Part shown: positions 1 through 5,120 of the stretch, piece after piece
How the letters are laid out: every line of letters begins with the position of its first letter
Numbering within the stretch: the stretch's first letter is position 1
Assembly: GCA_041497995.1 (NCBI GenBank)
Contig: JBGQHM010000211.1
Coordinates: 1-11,588, forward strand
DNA: 11,588 nt
Origin: DATKMS01 sp041497995
GTDB taxonomy: Bacteria; Desulfobacterota; Binatia; HRBIN30
Direction of reading: 5' to 3'
Notes under the pieces: generated by a model
The model's database searches: none
What the model was told of the DNA's origin: nothing
Seen by the model: only the letters and a program-made list of their open reading frames with translations
Translations under genes and position numbers: made by a program

Positions 1-729
1 CCCCGTCCGGCCGAGTCCCGTTTGCACCTCGTCGGCAATGTAGAGCGCACCGTGTCGGGCGCATGCCTCCTTCACGCCGGGCAGGTAGCCCTTCGGCGGC
101 ACCGGGAACCCGTACGTCGCCGGGAGCGTCTCGATGATCGCGGCGGCGATGTCGCCGCGCGAGAGCGCCGTGTCGGCGGCGGCCAAGTCTCCGAACGGCA
201 CCTTGATGAACTCGTCCGGCGCGTCGCTCAGGAAGTACCGTGCCGTCGAGTCGTCGCCCGCTTGGCCGGCCAGACCGACGCGGCCGTGGTAGCCCATGTC
301 GATTGCCAGGATCTTGCGCCGGCCGGTGGCTTTGCGCGCGGTGCGGAGCGCGACATCGATGGCCTCACTGCCGGTGGCGCCGAACACCGAGTAGCACAGA
401 TCACCCGGGGTCAGCTGCGCCAGCTTCTCCGCCAACTCGCCGCGCGCTTCGCTCGGGAAGTGGTGATTGCCGATGTCGACCTCGGCTGCCGCCTCGACCA
501 ACGCGCGCACGACGTCCGGATGGCGATGTCCGAGGTTGAAGGTGCCGCCGTTGAGGTGCACGTCGATCAGCTCGTGGCCGTCGATATCCCACATCCGGTA
601 TCCTTCGCGCCGGCCGATGACCACGGGAATCCCCCACTGCAGGAAGGTGTCGACGCGACCGGGCATCCAGTATTGGCGGCAGCGGTCGAGCGCCTGGCGC
701 TTGCGTGCAGACATGTTCGGTTCGGTCAT
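1..729 (-). CDS. Class III PLP-dependent aminotransferase (N-terminal 243 residues, runs off window)
   Basis: The frame starts at ATG 729 and stays open to base 1, giving 243 residues; the C-terminal part, with the catalytic lysine, lies outside the window. The start is supported by GGAGAG six bases upstream. Class III (fold type I) aminotransferase features are visible: WDIDGHELIDVHLNGG (residues 47-62), then GHRHP, the phosphate-binding FGATGSEA (116-123), the ring-stacking MGYHGR (145-150) and IADEVQTGLGRTG (231-243), in which D233 should contact the PLP ring nitrogen. Members move an amino group between an omega- or alpha-amino donor and a keto acid, or act as glutamate-1-semialdehyde mutases. 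Substrate cannot be told from this half. The family is typically 400-460 residues. The gene diverges from the cytidylate-kinase-like gene across 174 bp. Confidence 0.93.
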   Translation of the reverse strand, partial: MTEPNMSARKRQALDRCRQYWMPGRVDTFLQWGIPVVIGRREGYRMWDIDGHELIDVHLNGGTFNLGHRHPDVVRALVEAAAEVDIGNHHFPSEARGELAEKLAQLTPGDLCYSVFGATGSEAIDVALRTARKATGRRKILAIDMGYHGRVGLAGQAGDDSTARYFLSDAPDEFIKVPFGDLAAADTALSRGDIAAAIIETLPATYGFPVPPKGYLPGVKEACARHGALYIADEVQTGLGRTG

Positions 730-777
730 TGGAATCTCTCCGATGCGGTTGCGGCACCTGTGTCGGTGCGTGCGATG

Positions 778-807
778 CTTATATGCCCAGCACGGCGCGA
801 GCGGCAA
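778..807 (-). promoter_or_regulatory. Candidate sigma70-type promoter for the aminotransferase gene
   Basis: Read on the minus strand, TTGCCG (807-802) and TATAAG (783-778) are separated by 18 bases, close to the TTGACA/TATAAT consensus. Transcription from here would give a leader of roughly 40 bases before ATG 729. This is a pattern match only. Sigma70 consensus may not transfer exactly to this organism. For the divergent gene at 904 only a weaker pair is visible (TTTACG at 838-843, TCTAAG at 860-865, 16-base spacer). Confidence 0.35.
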
Positions 808-903
808 ACTCCGGTGCGCGGCAGTACCCGCCGCGGGTTTACGCCGCGACCATTCTCGGTCTAAGGTCGGGTCTGAGGACTATGAGCGAGTGAGGAGACC
901 ACA

Positions 904-1563
904 ATGAGCTTTCGGGTAGTGTGCATTTCGCGGACAATTGCAGCAGGAGGAGAGGGCATCGGCCAGGCGGTCGCGCAGCGGCTAGGCTTTCGCTACGTCG
1001 ATGAGCAGATCATCGAGAAGGCCGCACGGCAGGCGCAAGTAGATCCGGCGCTGGTGGCGGCTGCGGAGCACCGGCAACCGTTGCTGCAGCGCTTGCTCGA
1101 CAAGATGGCGCTGGGCGCCGACCTCGCCGGGACGGTGACCCTGGCGACCGGCGTGCCGCTCGACGTCTTCGTGCCGTCGACCGTGGGGTACCGCGCGACG
1201 CCGGATGATCTACGCGTGCTCATCCGCGCCGCGATCCATGAAGTTGCGCAGGCCGGACAAGCGGTGATCGTCGCGCACGCCGCGTCGATGGCGCTGGGCG
1301 GTACCGAAGGTGTGCTGCGTGTCCTCGTGACCGCATCACCCGAAACACGCGCCGAACGTCTGGCGACGGCACAGGGGAGTAGCGCAGCCGATGCCACCGC
1401 CGCCATCGCCTCGTCCGACCGCGAGCGCCGCGACTACTTGCAGATGTTCTACAAGATCAAGGAAGAGCTGCCTACGCACTACGACGTGGTCATCAACACC
1501 GACGTGCTGACAGGCGAGCAAGCGGTCGACATCATTCTATCTGCGGCGCAAGTTCGGGCGTAA
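904..1563 (+). CDS. Cytidylate kinase-like family protein
   Basis: A 219-residue protein of the cytidylate-kinase-like (AAK/CLK2 type) P-loop group. ATG 904 has a GGAG ribosome site ten bases upstream. The N-terminus VVCISRTIAAGGEGIGQAVAQRLGF has the family layout ISR...GGxxIGxxxAxxLG followed by YVDEQII. The nucleotide loop is AAGGEGIG (13-20), without the Walker lysine, as is usual in this family. A central strand-turn VIVAHAA (121-127), LRVLVTASPETRAERL (138-153), and a C-terminal SSDRERRDYLQMFY...YDVVINTD (170-200) complete the fold, including the lid-like arginines. Family members are mostly uncharacterised; true CMP kinase activity should not be assumed. It sits 39 bp before the VIT transporter gene on the same strand, so the two may be co-transcribed. 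Confidence 0.85.
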   Translation: MSFRVVCISRTIAAGGEGIGQAVAQRLGFRYVDEQIIEKAARQAQVDPALVAAAEHRQPLLQRLLDKMALGADLAGTVTLATGVPLDVFVPSTVGYRATPDDLRVLIRAAIHEVAQAGQAVIVAHAASMALGGTEGVLRVLVTASPETRAERLATAQGSSAADATAAIASSDRERRDYLQMFYKIKEELPTHYDVVINTDVLTGEQAVDIILSAAQVRA

Positions 1564-1602
1564 CGATCGCCGCGCGGGGTTCGGACCAGGGGGTCGGCGG
1601 CA

Positions 1603-2337
1603 ATGCAGGAGACCAAGGCGACGCGACCGACCGCCGCCCGCGAGGCCGCTGCGGTGCCGCGCGCGGAGCAGGTCAAACGCGCCGGGTGGTTGCGCGCGGC
1701 GGTTCTTGGTGCAGACGATGGCATCGTCTCCACGGCGTCACTGATTGTCGGAGTGGCAGCAGCGAACGCCTCGACGACGGCAGTGCTGACGGCGGGGATC
1801 GCCGGCCTGGTCGCCGGCGCGGCGTCGATGGCTGCCGGCGAGTACGTCTCCGTCAGCTCGCAGCGTGACCTCGAGGAGGCGATGTTGGGCCGCGAGCGCT
1901 CCAAGATCGCGGTGTACCCCGAGGTCGCCCTCACGGAGTTGGCGATCGTGCTGCAACTGCGCGGCATCGATCCCGGCTTGGCCCGGCGGGTCGCGGAGCA
2001 ACTCTCGGTGGCTGACCCGGTGGGTGCAAATGCTCGCGACATTCTCGGGATTACGGAAGAGACGCGGGCGCGACCGCTGCAGGCGGCGCTCGCGTCAGCG
2101 GCGTCCTTCGCGCTCGGCAGCCTGGTACCGCTCGGCGGAATGATTGTCGGCGCGGCGTGGCTCCGCATCCCGCTTGCCGTCATCCTGGCGCTTGTCGCGT
2201 TGGCCGCGTCTGGAGCCGTCGCGGCAGAGGCGGGCGGTGCGCCCCGCGGGCGCGCGGCGCTGCGTGTAGTCGCCGGCGGTGGGTTGGCAATGGCGCTGTC
2301 TGCGCTCGTCGGTCGGCTGGTCGGGATCGCGCTCTGA
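1603..2337 (+). CDS. VIT/CCC1 family metal transporter
   Basis: A 244-residue membrane protein of the VIT1/CCC1 (vacuolar iron transporter) family, which moves Fe(II)/Mn(II) out of the cytosol; bacterial members are presumed exporters. Visible hallmarks are GWLRAAVLGADDGIVSTASL (28-47), with the conserved Asp at the start of membrane segment 1, and GLVAGAASMAAGEYVSVSSQ (68-87) in segment 2. A charged cytosolic region rich in Glu (89-160; E-V-A-L-T-E-L-A and RGID) follows, then three hydrophobic segments (about 161-183, 188-208, 218-242). Five segments plus the helical cytosolic domain is the family architecture, and the length is typical. No strong ribosome site precedes ATG 1603; CAGG-type pairing is weak, so translation may depend on the upstream kinase-like gene ending 39 bp earlier. 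The gene converges with hepT, 13 bp away. Confidence 0.93.
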   Translation: MQETKATRPTAAREAAAVPRAEQVKRAGWLRAAVLGADDGIVSTASLIVGVAAANASTTAVLTAGIAGLVAGAASMAAGEYVSVSSQRDLEEAMLGRERSKIAVYPEVALTELAIVLQLRGIDPGLARRVAEQLSVADPVGANARDILGITEETRARPLQAALASAASFALGSLVPLGGMIVGAAWLRIPLAVILALVALAASGAVAAEAGGAPRGRAALRVVAGGGLAMALSALVGRLVGIAL

Positions 2338-2350
2338 GAGCCTCAGTTCC

Positions 2351-2794
2351 TCAGCTTGTCCTGCCGTCCGAAGCGCGGTCCAGCCAGTCGCGGATCTGGC
2401 GGGCGAACTCGGAGAAGTCGCCGGGAGCTTTCGCGAGGTAGTCGGCGACTCGATCTGGGTCGACGCGCAGGTAGCCGTGGACAAGAATGTTGCGGAAGCC
2501 GCCCAACCCTTTCAGACGGGTCCGCAGTGCTTCGTCGATCACACCGTGCTGGGCAAGTTGCGCGATGATGTCTTCATAGTCTTTCGGACTCACGCCGAAG
2601 TGTGCGCTGAGCACGTGGTTGCCGATATCGAAAACCACCTCCGCACCAAGTTGGAGTCCGCGTTCGGCTGCCCACGCGTCGCGGAAGTTCTCGCGCAGCG
2701 CCGAGCGGTCGGTCTGTGCTGCGTCCCGCAGGCGGGAGATGATCTCCTCGATCTTCAGCAGGCGCTCGCGCAATGCCTCAGGACGGAGTACCAC
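2351..2794 (-). CDS. hepT: HepT-family (HEPN/DUF86) toxin
   Basis: Toxin of the type VII HepT/MntA system. HEPN RNases cleave RNA, and MntA silences them by adenylylating a tyrosine. I place the start at GTG 2794: GGAGG stands nine bases upstream, and the start lies inside the end of mntA with a 17-bp overlap, which is the usual coupling. This gives 147 residues, normal for the family; the frame is open further upstream but that part overlaps mntA. The HEPN active motif RX4HXY is intact as RNILVHGY (R101, H106, Y108), so RNase activity and the tyrosine target both appear present. Helical context such as RLLKIEEIISRL at the N-terminus and DIGNHVLSAHFG (56-67) matches DUF86 proteins. Confidence 0.93.
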   Translation of the reverse strand: MVLRPEALRERLLKIEEIISRLRDAAQTDRSALRENFRDAWAAERGLQLGAEVVFDIGNHVLSAHFGVSPKDYEDIIAQLAQHGVIDEALRTRLKGLGGFRNILVHGYLRVDPDRVADYLAKAPGDFSEFARQIRDWLDRASDGRTS

Positions 2795-3221
2795 GTAGGC
2801 GCTCCTCCAACCGCTGCCCGGCGAGCCGCCACTGCTCATCCAAGAACGGCTTGAAGTCCCAGTACCGGGCGCGGGCTCGGGTGACGAACTCCACCTCGAC
2901 GTCCGGATCGCTCGCGTACAGGCAGCGGCCGCTATCTGCCACCTCCCACGCGAGGACGATCGGGGCATCGTTGAGAGACACCAAATCGATCTCTCCTCCC
3001 ACTTGAAGGACGAGGTCTGCGCGGAGCCCGAGCAGCTCATCCACCGTCAACGGCTGTATCGTCATGATCGCCAAGTCGACGTCTCGGACGGCGGTTCGCC
3101 GGCGGTCCGCCGCCGAGCCGAACAAGTACACCAGCCGCACGCGCGGATCACGCGCAAGAAACTCCGCAGCGTGTTGGGCCGTGCGCAGTGCGTCTTCGGG
3201 AGACAGCCGAGTCGACTGCAT
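2778..3221 (-). CDS. mntA: MntA-family adenylyltransferase antitoxin
   Basis: Minimal nucleotidyltransferase partner of HepT; family members transfer AMP from ATP to the toxin tyrosine. The signature GSX10DXD is exact: LFGSAADRRRTAVRDVDLAI, with G35, S36, D47 and D49, and a third acidic residue in GEIDLVSL (D79). I choose ATG 3221 because AAGG lies about nine bases before it; the frame extends six codons to a GTG at 3239 with no ribosome site. Product 147 residues, first gene of a two-gene operon whose stop overlaps the hepT start by 17 bp. A C-terminal acidic/aromatic tail (VEVEFVTRARARYWDFKPF, 108-126) is typical of standalone MntA proteins. All catalytic residues are present, so the pair looks functional. 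Confidence 0.93.
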   Translation of the reverse strand: MQSTRLSPEDALRTAQHAAEFLARDPRVRLVYLFGSAADRRRTAVRDVDLAIMTIQPLTVDELLGLRADLVLQVGGEIDLVSLNDAPIVLAWEVADSGRCLYASDPDVEVEFVTRARARYWDFKPFLDEQWRLAGQRLEERLRGTPS

Positions 3222-3290
3222 TACACCGGACCTTACCACAAAGATCTGGCGAACTGCACGTCGCCGGCGCTCTGGGCTGGTCGGTGATGA

Positions 3291-3464
3291 ATGCTGAAAG
3301 GAGATCGCAGAGGGACGTGGGCGGTCAAGGTGAGGGGCAACCTGGAGATGTTGTCAGGGATCTTGAACGGCCGCACGGGAATCAGTCCCGAGATGGCCGT
3401 GCGATTGTCGATCGCCTTCAACACTACAGCCGAGAGCTGGCTCACGCGGCAGGAGCGATTCTAG
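3291..3464 (+). pseudogene. HigB-HigA fusion remnant (toxin-antitoxin scar)
   Basis: A 57-codon frame from ATG 3291 to TAG 3462-3464. Its first part, LKGDRRGTWAVKVRGN, resembles the end of HigB/RelE-type toxins (LKGDRxGxWxVxVxGNWRxxF). Its second part, LSGILNGRTGISPEMAVRL followed by SIAFNTTAESWLTRQ, resembles the helix-turn-helix and following helix of HigA (XRE) antitoxins. The HigB C-terminus and HigA N-terminus are both missing, so an internal deletion appears to have joined the two genes in frame. The HigA tail (usually an AYDLW-like segment after WLxxQ) is also absent. A TGA immediately precedes ATG 3291 in frame. I infer a non-functional scar; HigB and HigA motifs are from family knowledge. 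It overlaps the end of the broken minus-strand gene. Confidence 0.6.
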
Positions 3465-3913
3465 CTTCTCCGCCAGTCGCTGCCGGTGCGCGACGAACTC
3501 TCGGACGCGGCGACCGTTAGCGCCGGATGGGCGCGGAAATCCCAAGAGACAGCGCTCTGCCGATAGCTGCCCACGATCCGCGAGGTACCCGAGGGCCTCA
3601 GCCACCGCGTTACCGAGCGGCACAACGATCGCGCCTGGTACGGCCACAAGCTCTGGCCCAAGCATCGCATCGACGCACTCGCGCAAGAACGCACTTCGCA
3701 AGATCCCGGGAATGTGGCCGGTATAGTTCTGGCCTTTCACGAAGACGGGATACCGGATTGCCGATGTCGTGTGGACGAACTGACGGGCGGAATCGAACAG
3801 GTCCGAGGCCGACTGGATACCGAGAAGGCCGGGTAGACCCAGATCACGTCCGCTGCGAAACCTCGCTGTCGGAGGAACTCAACAGCGGTCTCTTCCAGGC
3901 TTGGATCAGTCAC
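3354..3913 (-). pseudogene. Frameshifted gene, uracil-DNA-glycosylase-superfamily-like
   Basis: GTG 3913 has GGGGG six bases upstream and opens TDPSLEETAVEFLRQRGFAAD. Near 3845-3847 the frame breaks: one missing base would join ...FAADV to DLGLPGLLGIQSASDLF in the frame that then runs unbroken to TGA 3354. Restored, the protein is about 186 residues and includes TSAIRYPVFVKGQNYTG, VVPLGNAVAEAL and LLGFPRPSGANGRRVREF. The FP(H)PSGANGxR element recalls the HPSxxN motif of uracil-DNA-glycosylase-like proteins, though here Arg stands where I expect His. The normal end is probably near 3450; the last 30 or so residues are antisense to the HigBA scar. The family call is from memory and is the weak part. 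The frameshift could be genuine decay or a sequencing error. Confidence 0.5.
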
Positions 3914-3929
3914 TGGAATCCCCCTGCCC

Positions 3930-3992
3930 CCCTAACGCCGTGCCGCTCAGGCGCGGCGCGTTTTCCGCCGTCGCCTGGAGCGGCTGTTCGGC
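3930..3992 (-). repeat. attC-like imperfect palindrome between mazF-like and broken UDG-like genes
   Basis: Seventeen base pairs form with two single-base bulges: 3942-3948 pairs with 3978-3984, 3949-3953 with 3972-3976, and 3954-3958 with 3966-3970, around a seven-base loop. The unpaired bases, T3971 and G3977, both lie on the plus strand. Read on the minus strand, the element is flanked by GCCGAAC and GTTAGGG, near matches to the integron R-box consensus RYYYAAC and GTTRRRY (one mismatch each). It begins 9 bases after the toxin stop and ends 16 bases before GTG 3913. Conserved extrahelical T and G on the bottom strand and this gene-end/gene-start placement are integron-cassette traits. No integrase gene is in the window. 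A simple intergenic hairpin remains possible. Confidence 0.45.
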
Positions 3993-4001
3993 CCACGCCA
4001 C

Positions 4002-4346
4002 TCACGGAACCTTCCCGGCATTGAGGATGCTGGCCACCGCCTGAACGATACTCCGCAGCGCATCAGGCTTCAGTTTGCCAACCTGCGAGGTGATCAGGTT
4101 CTGATTCGCGGTGAAGAGTTTCGCGGGGCGAGCGAAGCTGATGACGCGCAGGGAACCGGTGGCAAAGGCGGCATTGGTGAGCTCGATCGCACTGGCGTCG
4201 CCGTACGGCTTGCTCGTGATCTGACAGAGGATGCTGTCGCCACGACCAGCATCGGCGAGGACGACAGCGGGACGCACCTTCGTTTGCGACAGGTCCGAGA
4301 ACGGAAATCGGACGAGCACTACCGCACCGGCTGCAGGTGCGACCAC
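4002..4346 (-). CDS. PemK/MazF-family toxin (mRNA endoribonuclease)
   Basis: A 114-residue toxin. The start is taken at GTG 4346 because GAGG lies seven bases upstream; the open frame continues a further nine codons to 4373 without such support. Family features: GAVVLVRFPFSDLSQTKVRPAVVL (7-30), where the F-x-F/D-x-S-x-x-K-x-R-P segment is the MazF nucleic-acid-binding loop, then GDSILCQITSKPY (36-48), the ELTNAAF...SLRVISFARPAKLFT region, and LKPDALRSIVQAVASIL at the C-terminus. MazF enzymes cut single-stranded mRNA at short motifs and dimerise. It overlaps its antitoxin gene by 28 bp, indicating translational coupling. No lesion is seen, so it is probably active. The attC-like hairpin follows directly. 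Confidence 0.93.
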   Translation of the reverse strand: MVAPAAGAVVLVRFPFSDLSQTKVRPAVVLADAGRGDSILCQITSKPYGDASAIELTNAAFATGSLRVISFARPAKLFTANQNLITSQVGKLKPDALRSIVQAVASILNAGKVP

Positions 4347-4540
4347 GCCTCGTCCTCCTCCGGTCTGTTCCAATCCTCACCAAGTGCCTGCTCGCTGAGA
4401 AGAGCCGTCTCGGAGACACCCGCTGTCGGCTGCTCCTCGAGAATCGTAACCAGCGCTCGCCGCGTTTCTCCCAGCCGGACCGGCTCGAGTAGACGAACGT
4501 TGCCCTGCTCATCGATGACTGCCTCGATCGTCTGAATCAT
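4319..4540 (-). CDS. Antitoxin of the MazF/PemK-type toxin
   Basis: A 73-residue protein encoded just ahead of the toxin; ATG 4540 has GGAG eight bases upstream. The N-terminal half (MIQTIEAVIDEQGNVRLLEP, then RRALVTILEE) looks like the short beta-rich DNA-binding domain of AbrB/DUF104-type antitoxins, where a DxxGxVxLxEP stretch is typical. The C-terminal half is acidic and probably unfolded until it binds the toxin: ALLSEQALGEDWNRPEEDEAW (46-66), a sequence I know as common in antitoxins of MazF partners. Operon order antitoxin-toxin with overlapping ends suggests autoregulation at a promoter upstream of 4540. The exact antitoxin subfamily is not certain. Confidence 0.88.
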   Translation of the reverse strand: MIQTIEAVIDEQGNVRLLEPVRLGETRRALVTILEEQPTAGVSETALLSEQALGEDWNRPEEDEAWSHLQPVR

Positions 4541-4574
4541 CTCCGAATCTCCGTCTGAGAGTTTAGTTCAGATC

Positions 4575-4640
4575 GCCGCAGAAGCCGAACTACAACTCGA
4601 CTCCCGAACGAACTCCGCAACCCCCGCGAGTTTCTGCGGC
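4575..4640. repeat. Nested inverted repeat upstream of the antitoxin gene
   Basis: GCCGCAGA (4575-4582) is complementary to TCTGCGGC (4633-4640), and inside it AACTCG (4594-4599) is complementary to CGAGTT (4627-4632). The inner and outer right arms are contiguous; the left arms are separated by 11 bases. Together they could fold as a bulged hairpin or serve as a spaced operator. Position 35-100 bp ahead of the antitoxin start fits either autoregulation or a leftover mobile or cassette end. Function is unknown. Confidence 0.4.
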
Positions 4641-4840
4641 ATAGCGCCCCGTCGCAATCGGGATCTTCATACTGCACCAATCGTCCAGAGATCAACAGCC
4701 TGTGAGTACAGCCTCAGGCCGGTTCTCGGTTTGCTCTGCTGCGGCGCCCGGCGGATAAACACGCCCCTCGAAAAAGGCTGAAGCTCACGCAGAGGCGCAG
4801 AGCCGATGCACATCAAGCCCCAAACCGAAAACAAGATCGG

Positions 4841-4985
4841 AACCGCCGATATACGCCGATCAGGGCTTCTGCGAAGAACGGGAGCGCTCCGCAAACCTCA
4901 TCAAAGTCGGTTTGGTGATCAACCTCATCACCGAATGAGTCGCATCGAATCCCGCATCGGCGTTCATCTGCGTCCATCGGCGGTT
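4841..4985. repeat. Degenerate 10-bp tandem array with inverted partner
   Basis: Three near-identical units lie head to tail at 4955-4985: CATCGGCGTT, CATCTGCGTC, CATCGGCGGT. The opposite-strand version stands at 4841-4860, where AACCGCCGAT (4841-4850) is the exact reverse complement of ATCGGCGGTT (4976-4985), and ACGCCGAT (4853-4860) of ATCGGCGT (4956-4963). Similar CATCxGCGTxCATC strings are familiar as dispersed intergenic repeats in many environmental bacterial genomes. Role unknown. The 94 bases between the arms also hold a GGTGAT/ATCACC hairpin at 4914-4932. Confidence 0.5.
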
Positions 4986-5034
4986 TCGTCTCTTTCTTCG
5001 AATGGGGCTAGAAGACTCTCGAAGACGACGGCTG

Positions 5035-5053
5035 GCGGGCAGACGCTGCCCGC
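5035..5053. promoter_or_regulatory. Perfect 8-bp hairpin ahead of metH
   Basis: GCGGGCAG (5035-5042), a three-base loop, and CTGCCCGC (5046-5053) form a strong GC-rich stem 67 bp before the metH start. No T-run follows on the plus strand, so it is not a standard intrinsic terminator for incoming transcription. It may be a leader structure or an operator. No known riboswitch architecture surrounds it. Confidence 0.35.
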
Positions 5054-5120
5054 GTTCGCGCCACGATTGTAGATCAGCCTTGGAAATACCGCTCTGGGTA
5101 CGCTAGACACAGAAGTCCAT

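Larger units (their letters stand above)
4541..5120. other. Non-coding 580-bp stretch with degenerate repeats
   Basis: No credible gene is seen; short open frames here lack family motifs and ribosome sites. The stretch must hold the promoter of the minus-strand antitoxin operon and that of metH. It carries scattered relics: CACGCAGAGGCGCAGAG (4786-4802), a 10-bp-unit array at 4955-4985, an inverted partner at 4841-4860, a direct repeat AACCTCATCA (4894-4903 and 4921-4930), and several hairpins listed separately. Base composition looks lower in GC than the genes on either side, judged by eye. No B12 or SAM riboswitch could be recognised ahead of metH. Confidence 0.7.

Noticed and set aside
22..864. 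Long plus-strand open frame of 280 codons
   Set aside because: It is antisense to the aminotransferase, whose motifs (GSEA, MGYHGR, ADEVQTG) are clear; the plus-strand product is Arg/Ala-rich without any family pattern.
3527..4024. Plus-strand open frame of 165 codons
   Set aside because: It crosses the broken minus-strand gene and the attC-like hairpin; composition is Arg/Pro-rich with no motif.
4955..4985. CRISPR-like repeats
   Set aside because: The units are 10 bp, directly adjacent and degenerate, without spacers; no cas gene is nearby.
4667..5072. Short open frames on both strands in the metH leader
   Set aside because: They run through repeat relics, lack ribosome sites and resemble no family.
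4990..5120. Possible B12 or SAM riboswitch before metH
   Set aside because: No B12-box-like or SAM-box-like conserved core could be found; only a simple 8-bp hairpin is present.
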